Source of the DNA: Calophaca sinica
Lineage: Eukaryota > Streptophyta > Magnoliopsida > Fabales > Fabaceae
Length of the DNA: 64,000 bases
NCBI GenBank assembly: GCA_037113605.1
Contig: CM073734.1
Span: forward strand, 55,357,985-55,421,984
Reading direction: 5' to 3'
Positions within the stretch are counted from its first letter, which is position 1; every line of letters starts with the position of its first letter. The position numbers were made by a program, and so were the translations under genes. The notes under the pieces were generated by a model. It made no database searches. It was given only the letters and a program-made list of their open reading frames with translations, and was not told the DNA's origin. Positions 32,744-46,652 of the stretch are shown piece after piece.

Positions 32744-34524
32744 TGTAACACCCTGCTGTCCTATTCATGCTTTATTCTACATAATTAACTTAACCCGCGT
32801 AATTAACGTGTATAAAAATATGAAAGAATTAAAACTAAAGGCGCAATAAGACAACGACGTGTCACAGTGAAGTAACTAGTGTCATAAAATATATAAATAG
32901 GTTTTCTCAAAAGATAGCCTCATCAGTGTGGCCTAAATTATCAGAGTGCACAAGTAAGCGTAGTGTAAATAGTACAATACTGTCATCCAAAATATTAACC
33001 TATGAGGCTAATCCGCGCCTCACCTAAACATACCAAAACTAAACAAAACATCAACACAAGATTCCTGGCCAAAGAGACTGCAAAAACATCAGCAAGGTGG
33101 ATGCTGAGAGTTCCCACTCTGTGATCCAGCTCGCCTATGACTCAAAACTCTCCCAAACATGGATCTTCGGGGCCTGCTCCGTCATCAATGATATCACCAG
33201 GAACTGCTTCATTGGGTAGAGCTGTTGTTGCATCCTCCTCAAAAGAGTCTAATATAGATGTAATATATCTACACTAGCATGCACACACAGGGAGATAAGA
33301 ACAACGCGTCCATTTAAAAGCGGAAAATGCATAAGTAGAATGAGAGTAAGACAATCTGCACAGATAATCACATATATAACAAATAGGATCTAGCTACCCT
33401 CTTCCACTTACCCCATGTCTCTCAATGAGTTGTGCATCATGGCATCTTTTCTTTACTATTGTCGCTGTACTCCCTATTTCCGATAGGAATACATATTAGC
33501 GAACCCCCTTTCCGTTAGGTTGCCGTCCCCTTTTCCCGATAGAGACTTCCGCCTCCCTTTCCCGATAGAGACAGGGCGACACTAGCCTAGTCCACGAGGT
33601 ATTCCCCTTTCCTGATAAAAATCTTCCTCCCCTTTTCCCGATACAGACGTCTGTTTCCCCCTTTTTCGATAGGGAATAGAGTGGATCTAACTTACTGGGC
33701 TAGGTATCCCCCTTTCCTGATAGGGATCTTCTCCACATCGCATTCCCGTTAAGAATGGAGTGGTTACTAATGCAATATCATGTTCATGCATCTAACACCT
33801 CAAAATTATATGCCTCACATCATGTTATGCTCACATACCCAAACTCATATCATGTTATGCAACATATCATAATTAAGTGCTACATCATCTTATAAGCATT
33901 CAATTTCGCATGTTATCACAGATATCACAACATCACATATTCAACAGGCATGTCATAAAGCAATCCTAGGCATGTTACTACACTCATATCACAAATAAAC
34001 ATATTTATTAGGCAATCATATTTAATAATAATAAATCCTAAGTTAGTTGATGGGTCTCACTATTCTTATCCATTAGATAAATATCTTTGGTCAATCTTCA
34101 TCCAAGACCATGACTCATCATTCTTAACACTAATTTTATATACTTGTCACATAATCACTTAACTAAGTCAATTAACAAAGTTTACGATACAAATGGAATT
34201 TTTGTAGAAAAGGGAAAAATAGTCATTTCATAGTTTAATGGCTTTTTAGTGATTTCAAAAGATTAGTAAGGGTAAAATAGTAATTTCAAATATTCTAGAA
34301 ATTTCAAGGTTATTTTGGTAATTATTTAAAATTATTAAGGATAAAAATGGAATCTCATAAATTAAGGGTATTTTGGTAATTTCATAAAAGTAGTAAGGAT
34401 AAAATGGCAATTTTACACCTAAGTGTTCTAATAAGAAAATTCTAAGTGTCACGTAAAGTAATTTTTCGAAAATTTAATATACTGCGTGACTAAAAAAATT
34501 ATTCTAAAAAATTGGGATGTTATA
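32744..34524 (-). repeat. 5' LTR of minus-strand Tekay element, internally deleted
   Basis: 1781 bp, collinear with the 3' LTR except for one gap at about 34056, where GATGGGTCT joins directly to CACTATTCTTATCC. The missing 1.04 kb contains the TATA box and transcription start. Confidence 0.92.
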
Positions 34525-34980
34525 GCACCGGGAGACGCGCACCTTCCATTTGCCATTCGGATAGATGACCATCACGCTTGATGATGTGTCGTGCCATCTA
34601 GGCGTACTGGTTAGTGGCTCATTCTACATTACCCCAGTGATGGAGGTAGACTTTGCTATACCTCATATACAAACATTGCTGGGGTATACGCATGCGGAGG
34701 CATTCCAAGATGTGGACGCTCAGAGGGGTGCTCATGTGGGTTTAGAGTTCTTGTAGAAGACATATGATAGGCTCAGGAACGAAGGAGAGTGGGACTATGC
34801 AGCCAGGGCCTTCATTATGATGTTGTTGGGATGTACCATTTTGGCAGACAAGAGCCAGGTATACATTGATGTCAAGTACCTGGACTTGGTACGTGATTTA
34901 CAGGAGGTCGGCAGGGTTTCATGGGCTAGTGTTACGCTGTCCGTCTTGTATGACTATCTGGGCGACGCTAGCCTATATAC

Positions 34981-37900
34981 CGCAACACCCCATTCCCGGA
35001 GCACTACTAGTCCAATATTTCTAAAAATATGAAATACTCTGCTTGCATGGTTTCTAAAATTGTGGTTATATTTTTTTTCCCAAAGCACAATCAGAGTATT
35101 ACAGCGATTTTAGAAACATGATGGTGAATAAATAGAGACATCAAAATAAAACCACAATAACCATACTCATAAATTTATTCAATCATTGTACATATGACAA
35201 TTCAAGTCTTGAAAACTAAAATACACTTATTACAACACTGTAATTAGTACCGCAAACATCCTATAGCTGGTCGACACGCTACATCACTTACTAGACTCCT
35301 AGTAAGTTACAAACAAATACACATGGCAGATGGTCGGATAAGACTATCCTCAGCTACGCTTATCAGCAGCCTCGAACACTCTGCAGTCTTCATGATCTGG
35401 GTTACAATCATTGATTGAAAGAACCACAGGCAAGGGTCAACTTCTTAAACAAAGATAGATAACACAGTACAACATAATATACAATTCAATAAGATTGCAT
35501 AAATGCTCTGCAAATGCGACTATATGCCACTGTTTATGATTCCGGACTTCCCTGCAATGGTCAATCGCTAGTACGCCATGGTACGTCCCCAATTCGATAC
35601 TTTTCCATGCTAAGGTTAAATTAACGATGTTCCTGAATTCCTTTGGCCTTGGGGTATTTTCACTTCCCCAAGATATTCAGGTCGAAGTTATACCACATGC
35701 ATGACAATGTATTCCACCTACTCCAATGAACATATTGATACACAAGATATTTCAACATGGCATAATTAAATAAACCTTTAATTATCCAGCATTAATCCAG
35801 CATCATATATCTCAACATGATTCAAGCAGACATGCAAACATATCATATAATCAATTTCAGCATCGCAATGATTCAACAATCCAAAACAACTTGCATCCAC
35901 AAATCCATATTTAGTAAACATAAGCATATGAACATAACCACATCTCAACAATTAAACATTAGAACTCTAGATAGTCTAGAAGTAGCCCTTACACTAACAT
36001 AATATGACAAGTATTAAATGTGAAGTTCACTTACCAAAATATCGGTCCAAGTGTCAATAACACGTCACAGCTCTAATCGACACGACCTCACGATCTCAAA
36101 TATCCTAACAGCACACACTGAAATTTAGAACAATTTCTAATTCACCCAAAAGAGTCCCCAAGGTTATGTTTAATTCTAACCCCTAGGTTACTCAACCTCA
36201 AGAATCTTTTTAATAAAACACACATACTTGAAATAATACATAAAGTTAAAATTAAATGTTTTAACGACTAAAAATTCACTTCTTTTTAAATCTTGAAACA
36301 TGAAACAAATTCTAAATCAAATGCTCTTCATAATAATAATTGATCAAGGCTCCACTTGGTTTAGGAATACAAGGATTCCATTTTACCTAAGTGTTTCATT
36401 GCCTTAAAACCCAAAACTTCTCAAATCCAATTCAACTCTTTCCAAAATTTTCCAAAGCATAAACAACAACCCAATACAATTTATTCAAGTCAATAGCACC
36501 AAAAATAAATTTCTCCCCAACCCTTCTAGGCTCTGGGCCACACGCTTATTTTTAGGGAAAAATTGGAAAACTTTCAAATCAAGAAAACTACAATGCACAA
36601 CACCTAATTCCTTTTCCAAACTTCCCAAGTTTTCAAATCAAAACCATTACACTAAATACTTTGCTCCTATCATAGCCTTTCAAGCATCAAGGAGTCTCAA
36701 AACATAATTTTTCTTTGATTAAACTCAAATTAACAATAACAACAACAAATTCAAGTATCAAATCAAAATCACCCCAAACTAATTTAAGGATTCACATGAG
36801 CAATCACACTTTCCCCATTCAACCTAGGGTTCCAAAAATTTAGGGGAACATTTGATCCTTTTGCTCATGATCATAATCAATACGTAATAGAAACATTAAA
36901 CAAGAAAATAGCACCAAAAAATTAAAATGAATCTCACCAAGCTTCCTAGGGTCCACGATTTTGGGAATAAAAAGGAAGGGAGGATGTTGGCTCAAGCTTC
37001 TACCTACTTGTTCATGAAAATAGCACTAAAATGGAGAAGGAATTTGAAAGAAATGGTGGTGTTGATGGTTGAGGAAGGCTACAGCCTGTTCATGAAAAAA
37101 AAAGGGAAGAAAGAATTTTTAATCAAAACTAACATTTAGTAATTAGAGGAAGGAAGAAACAAAATAAGTGAGAATGGGGGGTGCTTCGGCTGGATTAAGG
37201 AAAGGAGGAAGAAGGAGAAATTTTGTCTCAAAACCTTACTCAAATGTCTAGGGATTTCAGCCCCAAAAATTGAGAAAGAAGAGATGAAGATGATGGGGTG
37301 TTTAAGGTGGAGAGGCCACGACTTGGAAGAGAAAGAGAAAGGAAATGAGCTTGCTTTCTATTGTCTTCACCAACACATGGATCATTTGGAGAAAAAGCAA
37401 AAATGGAGGAGTAGGAAAAAGGGGATTACGGCCTGGGCTTTTTTTTTGAGAAGAAAGGGAAACAAGGAATGGGTACTTAATTTGAGGAAGAAAGCCTCGA
37501 CTGGATAAAAAAGGGAATGAAACTTGCCTTTTTCTTATTTCACCAACACTAAAAAAAAAAAAATTAAGCAAATGAGAGTAAGATAGGAAAATGGGGGTGG
37601 GTCTCGCCTGGTTCATCAAAAAGGAAGGGGAAAGTAATAATAAAAATATATTAATCCAAAGAATAGAGATAATGGATAAGATCAAATGAGATATTTCTAA
37701 TAACCTACTAATCACTTGACACTAGCACTTAGGATAAGACTAAACTAAGATATTTATTCCTAACCCAATAAAACATGACACCTCATAAAACTAGCCTAAT
37801 CTTAGAATTTTGGTGTCCTAAAATTGCATCGTCGAGTAACCGCATGAACACTAATTAGTTCACCGATAAATTGCGAAAATTAATTTACCGCGTGATAATA

Positions 37901-38418
37901 ATTTATTTATAAATAATAAAAACAATTGAAAACATTCAAGCATCATCATAATAAGTTACGTTTTGATTTTTATCGAAATCAGAGTTCACTTTAAAAATTT
38001 GTACGTGGATAAAAAATTACCCGACAATTCAAAATACGGAGAATATTCATAAGAATTATTCAACGAATTTTAAACCATGAATTAATATAAAATATTAATT
38101 CTTAAATTAAATTTCATCATGATTTAATTTAATCACTTTCTTAGTCAATAAAAATACGCGTTACCGCGTCAAACAGAAAACTTATAATAAGTTTAATTGA
38201 TGAATTCACCTTAAAAGCAGCATACGCCTACGTTGAATATTAATTTGAATTGACATCATAGATAATAATTATTTATAATAAATAAATTATTTAAAATAAG
38301 TCAAAATAATTCCTCGTACTCTGAGTAAATCATTGAGGTGATCAATCTCTACGACTTATCATCATGTATTTAGGATTTTATTGTTAAAACAATTTTTCTT
38401 AAAAATTGGGGTGTTACA
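34981..38418 (-). repeat. 3' LTR (full length) of LARD-like element
   Basis: 3438 bp, starting CGCAACACCCCATTCCCGGA after TATAC and ending TTGGGGTGTTACA. It includes a purine-rich block at 36930-37560 absent from the partner LTR. Small ORFs inside are chance products of low-complexity sequence. Confidence 0.88.
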
Positions 38419-41182
38419 CTACCACCCTCTTAAAATAGTTTTGTCATCGAAACTAAGCTGATATTAAAATACGAAAAAATTTATTTACTCAAATCCATAA
38501 AAATAATTTGCACACATAGGCATTTACAATACATATTAATATAAGTAGTACTATAATATTTATAGCTATATAATTAATAATACAATCACATCATAGTATG
38601 CAACAATAACAATCAAACCCAAAAACACTAAGTATATGTATCACACAGAATTACGCACGTAGATTACTAGATGAAGGAGTCCCTACGATCCAATGACGCT
38701 TTATTCCAAAGCCACGATCTCGACATATTCATGATCACGAACACGACTACTGCTATCACCACAACATTACTACACAACCTCACACCTAACCATAGTTATA
38801 CACATCAAATACAAAGTCCAGTTAGAACTTCAAAGATTTGAACATTTTTCTCAAATCAACGCTTTTCTGAAAAGAATAAACAATACCCAATCTTTTAAGA
38901 ACATCATCAAAACAAAGGACTAAAAACACAAATATTTTTTTTAAGACTCAACCATTCTCATGGACACTAAAATTCCTTTGAGACTAGGTCCTCATTGTCT
39001 CAAATCACCAACCACACTTTAATTAAAGATCAAAAGTAATTCTACAATTTTAATTCAACAAACTCATTTCTCTTTAAGATTCTACTAAATCAAAACTTCC
39101 CTAAAGAAATTCTTATACACCAACAACAACAAAATTACTAACAACCAAGTGTTTAAAAAAAATGGAAATCCTTTTTCTTTTCTCAAAGAATTATACGGAT
39201 TACACACCCACTCAAAATTTTCATTTCTCAAAATCAATCTAACTCACACATAAACTTTTTACCAACGTTCAACACTAAAATACTTATCAACAACTCCTAG
39301 ATCATAACAAACACAAAATCCTCAAGGACTTAAGTTAGAGAAATTTGAATTAACCTCACACATAAACATATGCGGTCATGGACTCATGCTTACAAATTAA
39401 CATCAAACTTTCAAAATTTTTCTTCAACAAAATAAGATCAAAATCTTGAAATTATTAACTTCTTTTTTTTTATACAAGAAGAAGAATGAAAACCTTTGCC
39501 AATAAATCATTTTCAACAAGATCATTAACAACAATACAAAAATTGAAAGCCAAAGAGTTAAAATGCTCACCTAGAGCTCTTCCAAGAACTCGCAGTATTA
39601 GGAAATCACTAACAGAGAAGAACTCTCACACAAATCAACCACAAAATCATAAACAACATTGCCCAAAGATACAAAGGGTATAGAGGACAACCCTTATTCA
39701 ACATCTTTACAAGGCTTACGGTTACAAGGAAGGGAAAAGAAAAATGCAACTCTCAAAATTCTCCAAACTTAGTATCACCTAAGGAAGGAATTGAAGAATA
39801 ATGGAGGTCTTTTAAGCAGAGCTTGTCCGCGGCATATATTAGGAGGAAGAAGAAAGGAATCTATGTCCAACACTAAGACCAATAATGCAAGCGAACTATT
39901 CTCCCTTTTTCTTTTTAAGTGTGGCCAACCAGATAGGAAAAGAATCCTTCAAAATCTCTCTCTCTCTGTTTTTTTTAAAAGGCTGGTCAGATCCAAAATA
40001 AGGAAGGGGAAACTCTCACAAAATCTTTGTCCAATCCCTTATCATTTACTAACATTAAGACTAAAATGGAATATTTTCTTCTGCACCCTTTTATGAGTAA
40101 ATGGTCGGCCAAGTAAGAAAGGAAAAAGTGAAAAATGAGTCATCCACTATACTTGGCTTTCCTTTAAAGAAAATCTTCAATGACTCAAAGAAATAAGGAT
40201 AAGGTTTGGTAAAAATTTAGGTACTACTCGATACTAGCTAGACAACTCGTCAGACACTAAACCACTGCTGGCAACTCCCACCAACCCTCTAGATTCCGTC
40301 TAACTGAGTCAAATGGGTCTGGCATAAATTAAATTATTATAAGACATTAAATTAATGCGCTAAAATAATCGCGTATAATATTTTCATTGGAAAATATGAA
40401 TACGCTCACAATAATAAACAATCACACAATCCATCACATATAATCACAACAGTACAAAAATAGACTATTGCAAAAACACAGATGTTAGTGGCAAACATGT
40501 CACACTCTGAAAATCATGAAATAGTTTTGATTTTCAAATCTAGTACATATCAAAATAATTCAAACATCAAACATTGTGGTTTATATCTAGAACCACTAGT
40601 AGTTCAAAGATCACACTAAATAATAATATAAATAGAGTCTCTTTCAGATGATCCCTGAATCTCATCTCTTATTTTCCTAAGGACTTAAGAGGTTCATGGT
40701 GACAAAAGTCAACTAATCTTTTGGTCTCTGCAACTTGCTCTTCTCCTGCTGTCCTAGCAGTTCACATTGATTCTCCATAGTAGTCTGTTGAGCAACAACA
40801 ACTACTGTCACAGCCACATCTTGGGCTATCTGAATCTCCCGATCCATCTCTTGACTATCAACTTTAACAGAAAAGATCGTTCGCCTCTGAGGTATTGGAT
40901 TCCCACAAGGTCTTACAACCTAGTTAGAACCCCAAAACAATCTTTTGTGTCTCAACACACATTGTTTCAATTAAGAAACAATTTCAAACAATTGCAAGTA
41001 GAGTTACTCTACTTGAGGAACAAACACACAAGCAAAGTTTTGACTCACAGTAAAACACAACTTGACTCCCCACAGTCCATTCTGACTCCTCACAGTCCAT
41101 TCTCAACCAAACCCGACACATGACTAGCTATGGTTACCCAACTCACAGTCCAGTTAGAACCGAACCGCTCTGATACCACCTT
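38419..41182 (-). other. Internal region of LARD-like element, no coding domains
   Basis: AT-rich, with a polypurine tract at the left (minus strand ATTTTAAGAGGGTGGTAG next to the LTR) and a primer site at the right. Short ORFs at 39486-39683, 39791-40096 and 40767-41123 run opposite to the element and match nothing I recognise. The segment CACAGTCCATTCTGACTCCT at 41072 is followed at once by another CACAGTCCATTCT. Confidence 0.75.
41169..41180 (-). other. Primer-binding site of LARD-like element
   Basis: On the minus strand TGGTATCAGAGC, a perfect match to the initiator tRNA-Met site, followed by GGTTCGGTTCTAACTGG as in Tekay elements. Confidence 0.88.
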
Positions 41183-43480
41183 TATAACACCCCGTTCCCG
41201 GAGCACTACTAATCCAATATTTCTAAAAATATGAATTACTCTGCTTGCATGGTTTCTGAAATTGTGGTTATATATTTTTTTTAAAAGCACAATCAAAGTA
41301 TTACAGCGATTTTAGAAACATGATGGTGAACAAATAGAGACACCAAAATAAAACCACAATAACCATACTCATAAATTTATTCAATCATTACACATATGAT
41401 AATTCAAGTCTTGAAAACTAAAATACACTTATTACAACACTGTAATTAGTACGGCAAACATCCTATAGCTGGCCGACACGCTACATCACTTACTAGACTC
41501 CTAGTAAGTTACAAACAAATACACAAGGCAGGTGGTCGGATAAGACTATCCTCAACTACGCTTGTCAGTAGCCTCAAACATTCTGCAGTCTTCATGATCA
41601 GGGTTACAATCATTGATTGAAAGAACCACGGGCAAGGGTCAACTTTTTAAACATAGACAGATAACACAGTACAACATAATATACAATTCAATAAGAATGC
41701 ATAAATGCTCTACAAATGCGACTACATGCCACTGTTTATGATTCTGGAATTCCCTGGATTGGTCAATCGTTGGTACGCCATGGTACATCCCCAATTCGAT
41801 ACTTTTCCAGGCTAAGGTTAAATTAACGACATTCCTGAATTCCTTTGGCATTGGGGTATTTGCACTTCCCCAGGATATTCAGGCCGAAGTTATATCACAT
41901 GCATGACAATGCATTCCACCGACTCCAATGAATATATCAATGCACATGATATTTCAACATAGCATAATTAAATAAACCTTTAATTATCCAGCACTAATCC
42001 AACAACATATATCTCAACACGATTCAAGCATACATGCAAACATATCATATAATCAATTTCAGCATCGCAATGATTCAACAATCCAAAGCAACCTGCATCC
42101 ACAAATCCATATTCTGTAAACATAAGCATATGGACATAACCACATCTCAACATTTAAACATTAGAACTCTAGATATGTCTAGAAGTAGCCCTAACACTAA
42201 CATACTATAACATGTATTAAATGTGAAGTGCCCTTACCAAAATATCGGTCCACGTGTCAATAACACGTCACAGCTTTAATCTACAAGAACTCACGATCTC
42301 AAATATCCTAACAGCACACACTGAAACTTAAAACAATTTCTAATTCACCCAAAAGAGACCCCTAGGTTATGGTTTAATTCTAACCCCTAGGTTACCCAAC
42401 CTCAAGAATCTTTTTAATGAAACATACATACTTGAAATAATACATAAAGTTAAAATTAAATGTTTTGACGACTAAAAATTCACTTCCTTTTAAATCTTGA
42501 AACATGAAACAAATTCTAAAATCAAATGCTCTTCATAATAATAATTGATCAAGGCTTGACTTGGTTTAGGAATACAAGGATTCCATTTTACCTAAGTGTT
42601 TCATTGTCTTAAAACCCAAAACAACTTCTCAAATCCAATTCAAGTCTTTCCAAAATTTTCCAAAGCTTAAACAACAATCCTATACAATTTATTCAAGTCA
42701 ATAGCACCAAAAGTAAATTTCTCCCCAAACTAAGATATTTATTTCTAATAACCCACTAATCACTTGACACTAGCACTTAGGATAAGACCAAACTAAGATA
42801 TTTATTCCTAACCCAATAAAACATGACACCTCATAAAATTAGCATAATCTTAGAGTTTTGGTGTCCTAAAATTACGGCGTCGAGTAATCACGTGAACACT
42901 AATTCATTCGCCGATGAATCGCGAAAATTAATTTACTTGTAAATTAATTGATCGTGTGATAATAATTTATTTATAAATAATAAAAATAATTGAAAACACT
43001 CAAGCATCATCACAATAAGTTACGTTTCAATTTTCATCGAAATCGGAGTTCATTTTAAATTTTTTATGCGGATAAAAATTACCCGGCAATTCAAAATACG
43101 GCAAATAATCATAAGAATTATTCAACGAATTTTGAACCATGAATTAATATAAAATATTAATTCTTAAATTAAATTTTATCTTGATTTAATTTAATCACTT
43201 TCTTAGTCAACAAAAATAGGTGTTGCCGTGTCACACAGAAAACTTATAATAAGTTTAATTGATGAATTCACCTTAAAAGCAGCATACGTCTACGCTGTCT
43301 ATTAATTTGAATTGACATCATACATAATAATTATTTATAATAAATAAATTATTTAAAATAAGTCAAAATAATTCCCCGTTCTTTCAATAAATCATTGAGG
43401 CGATCAATCTCTACGACTTACATTCAAGTATTCACGATTTTATTGCTAAAACAATTTTTCTTAAAAATTGGGGTGTTACA
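41183..43480 (-). repeat. 5' LTR of LARD-like element, internally deleted
   Basis: 2298 bp, collinear with 34981-38418 except for a gap at about 42728, where TTCTCCCCAAA joins CTAAGATATTTATTTC. The gap corresponds to roughly 36521-37690 of the full LTR, about 1.17 kb. Confidence 0.88.
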
Positions 43481-43770
43481 TATACGACTAAGCAGATTGG
43501 AGGATATATGACACTGTTTCAGGTATGCATCCTATTTTTGTAAACAATTATTTATTTAAAATACTGGTATGGTGGTTGATTCGTTATTATTGTCATAGGT
43601 ATGGATATATGAGTATTTCCCTACTATCTGCCCTCGGAGGGATCAAACGGGCAATGGATACAATGAGACCATGGCACGAGCCATGAGGTGGTCGCCTGTT
43701 AAGGGTACAAGCTAGGTGGAGCCCATTAGGAGAGCATTGGATGCATTGAGCACCACAAAAAAAGATTGAC

Positions 43771-44659
43771 TCTTAGGTTTATTTTGTTTAATATTTTGTG
43801 TTGATTTTGTTTTTCCGTTGCTGTGTGATGAATTATACTTGCCATTTTTAATGGATTTTTGTTGTTGTGTAAATTGTTTAGTTTTCTGTATTTATTTTGG
43901 TGATGTATATTTTTTTTAATCCTTATGAACATTTCATGGTTTTTGTATTTTCTTGGTCTTCGTTTAATGTGAAAATTTCGTTCGAAAACAAGAAACATTG
44001 AAAATCTCTATGGTCCTATAAACTATAATTGTCATTTTCTTCCTATTCCAAAATGAAATGATGACTGATTGAAAAGCCAATCTGTAGTGAACACATATAA
44101 ATTGCTCAACATTCATCATTCTCTCTTTTTAATTTAGGAGGTAAAAATTTTTCAATATTTAATTTTTATTCATAAAATTGAATTCAGTGAAATTTATATT
44201 TAAAATTTTGAATATGAAAATTTCACTCAAATTTATTTTTATTTTTTATTTTTAATATTTTAAATGTCTATCAACTATCATCTATTATCTATCTATCATT
44301 TATTATATTATTATAAACTATAAATTATAGATGAATTACACATATGCAAAAGGTTTTTCATGATATCAAGTGTGACTCTCACATTCATTCATAACAAATT
44401 TATTTTACGAAAGTTAAACTATATTTTAAATATTCAACCTCAAATTATCTGTTATTTTTCTATTATCTATATTCTATTATTTATCTGTTATAATACTAAA
44501 TTTATATTTATATTATTATTATTATTACTATTATTATTATTATTATTATTTATCTATTATAATAATAAATTTATATTTATATTATTATTACTTTTATTTA
44601 TTTATTGTCTATATATCGATATATTACTAATTTTTTTGAAAGATCTATATACTAATACT

Positions 44660-44705
<46 letters not shown>

Positions 44706-45661
44706 GATAAAAGAATGTTTTGTTAGATGCTGTTATGCTAGGTGTCTACACAACATTCATTCCAGTTTGACTATTAAAACAAAGTCTATTTAAATTAAAT
44801 TATCTTCTTAAATTAAATTAATCTATTATCTATTTGTTTATTTGTATAAAATAAGGTGTTGAATTTAATTCTAGAGGATATTTCAATTTTGAATTTTAAG
44901 ATGTTTAATTATGAATTTTAATATATCTATATCTATGTTGATAATACTATTTATATAAAAATATTATATCACATGTCATCATCTTAATAATTATTCACAA
45001 TAAATTTAAAAAATTTGAGCATTAAACGTAAATAATATAAATTTTCCTACCGCAATTAAATTTAAATATATAAAGCATAAAAATATAATTTGATTTGCCT
45101 TTCAATTTAATTTTGAAAAATATTCATTTCAGATCTAAATTTAAACATTGAAATGATAAGAATTTACTGGATGAATTTAAAAAATTCAAAATTAATAATA
45201 AAGATTATCATTAAATTATTACTTTAAAAATTAAAATTCTATTGTTTTGATGCTTGCTCTTTTTAAATTTTTTGTGATTATAAAATAACATTAAAAATTT
45301 TTAAATTTAAAACACACTTATTTTTTTACAAGTTCGGATGATATTATCTTTTCCTCTTCTCTTATTTTATAGTCTTTTTTATTTTTTTTTGTTCTTATTT
45401 TTCTTTTACTGTTTCAGGTACTTTTTGTGTTGGTCTGCATGGTTCGCCTTCTATTTCTATTGCTTTCATTTTTTTATACTGCTTCTCATTCTCTGTTTCT
45501 TTTTCTTCTTCCTTTTCAAAATAAATACTTTTCTTTGAAAAGAAACGGTAGATGGGACAAGACATGGTAGAAGACTCTAAATAGATAGTGCACTCGATTT
45601 TTTTTTGGACAGTGACGTACAAAACAAATTGTCTCACTAAATAAATATTGTTTTGTTGATG

Positions 45662-45702
<41 letters not shown>

Positions 45703-46067
45703 TTATAATTACTATTATTATTTCTGAAAACATATCGTGTTATTATTATTGTTATTGTTATTCATTATAACTGAACAAATGGTACATGAACCAATAAATT
45801 TAATATACAAATATTATTTAATACATTAAATAATATATAGTAGAAAATTGACCATAAAAAATTAAAAAATAAATATTGTATAGTCGATACCTGACACGGG
45901 TTATTACACTAGTTTTTTTTAATACACCGTCGTTTTGTATGCTCAGTGAGTGGCCTAATTACTCTCACCTCAGAACCCTAGCTCTCACTCTCAGTCTCAA
46001 AAATTCACAATCACTCGAACCCTAGTGCAACTCTCTCCCTCAACAACAGTAACCCTAGCGACAACGC
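43771..46067. other. AT-rich intergenic region with trinucleotide microsatellites
   Basis: No gene supported. (TTA)n or (ATT)n runs lie at about 44508-44550 and 44660-44705, and an (AAT)n run at about 45660-45703. ORFs here are made of these repeats (runs of Leu, Ile, Tyr). The last 110 bases (45960-46067) change to a CT-rich sequence with two AACCCTAG motifs, resembling a plant 5' leader. Confidence 0.6.
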
Positions 46068-46199
46068 TATAACATCCCAATTTTTTAGAATAATTCTTAG
46101 TCACACGATACATTAAATTCTCGATAAATTAATTTATGGGACACTTGGAATTTTTCTTATTAGAACCCCTAACATGATGAGTAATTATGATTAGGAGAG

Positions 46200-46395
46200 T
46201 TTCAGCTTTCCGTGCGCTTCAACGCTTGGTGCGCTTTATGCCTGGTCGGGCCAATGGTACAGCTTCAACTTCTGGTGCAAGCCGTGCGCGGCCTTGTCGC
46301 TTTCAGCTGCCTGGTACGCCAGCCTGGTGCGCCGCTTCGTGTAGTTTCTACATCCGTGCTATTTCTGCCTGGTGCGCTTTCGCTTCGCACTGCTT
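46200..46395. repeat. GC-rich minisatellite-like block in 5' LTR
   Basis: Repeats of CTGGTGCGC/TTGGTGCGCTTT-type units. The matching place in the 3' LTR (59105-59310) holds an 18-bp minisatellite of related but less GC-rich units, so the two LTRs have diverged most here. Confidence 0.6.
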
Positions 46396-46652
46396 TCGCT
46401 TATAGTGAATCATGATAAGAATGGTGAGTCATAAAGGGATAAGCATGAAGTTTTTGGCAAGTAATAATCTAAGTAGCACCACAAAATAATGACAAGTGCT
46501 TTTGTGGATAAGCATGCTCAGTTGGATAAGATAAGTATGGATTATGTGACCACAATTATTAGACAAGTGGCACCATAACTTTGGGAAAAGTAGAACCACA
46601 AGATCATGACAAATGGCACCATAGGAAAGCAACATGTGACCTTGTGTTTGCC

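Larger units (their letters stand above)
25163..34524 (-). mobile_element. Ty3/gypsy Tekay/Del-type chromovirus, complete with unequal LTRs
   Basis: Flanked by the 5-bp duplication GCACC (25158-25162 and 34525-34529). Read on the minus strand: 5' LTR 34524-32744, primer site, gag, protease, RT, RNase H, integrase, chromodomain-like end, polypurine tract, 3' LTR 27988-25163. Integrase after RNase H is the Ty3 order, and the integrase end matches Tekay/Del chromoviruses. The coding region has many stops and shifts and a mutated protease site. The 5' LTR lacks about 1.04 kb including its TATA box, so the copy is dead in both protein and promoter. It lies inside exon 2 of the MAIN-like pseudogene. 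Confidence 0.93.
34981..43480 (-). mobile_element. Non-coding gypsy-like LTR element (LARD-like), no gag or pol
   Basis: Flanked by the 5-bp duplication TATAC (34976-34980 and 43481-43485). Read on the minus strand: 5' LTR 43480-41183, primer site at about 41180, internal region 41182-38419, polypurine tract, 3' LTR 38418-34981. The 2.76-kb internal region contains no recognisable gag, protease, RT or integrase in any frame, so it must have moved with enzymes from another element. The LTRs begin and end like the Tekay LTRs here, but their interior is different. Insertion was into the MAIN-like pseudogene. The left LTR end CGCAACACC differs from the expected TRTAACACC. Confidence 0.85.
24674..43770 (+). 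pseudogene. MAIN-like / plant mobile domain (PMD) gene, split by two gypsy insertions
   Basis: Exon 1, 24674-24835, codes for MPRTRRASVAASASAPAS and an Arg/Gln-rich start, ending at GAG|GTATAG. Exon 2 starts at 24979 after GTGTGCAG and reads KVVAHGLKLQKWLGPCIPLP, then LLSAFAERWH up to the insertion at 25163. It resumes at 34530 (TRTFHLPFG, then TITLDDVSCHLGVLVSG) and runs to 34980, then resumes at 43481 (TKQIGGYMTLFQ) with donor at 43522. A last exon starts at 43599 (VWIYEYFPTICPRRD). This is the PMD aminotransferase-like fold of MAIN/MAIL proteins, nuclear proteins also carried by some Mutator-like elements. In-frame stops occur near 34561 (after HLPFG), near 34755 (after GLEFL) and near 43713. 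With these stops and two large insertions it cannot be functional. No transposase is seen nearby. Confidence 0.85.

Noticed and set aside
36927..37508. Two Lys-rich ORFs (70 and 74 residues) in the LARD-like LTR.
   Set aside because: Both arise from a purine-rich low-complexity block absent from the partner LTR, with no domain.
44360..44710. 116-residue ORF rich in Leu and Ile, apparently membrane-spanning.
   Set aside because: Made almost entirely of (TTA/ATT)n microsatellite translation.
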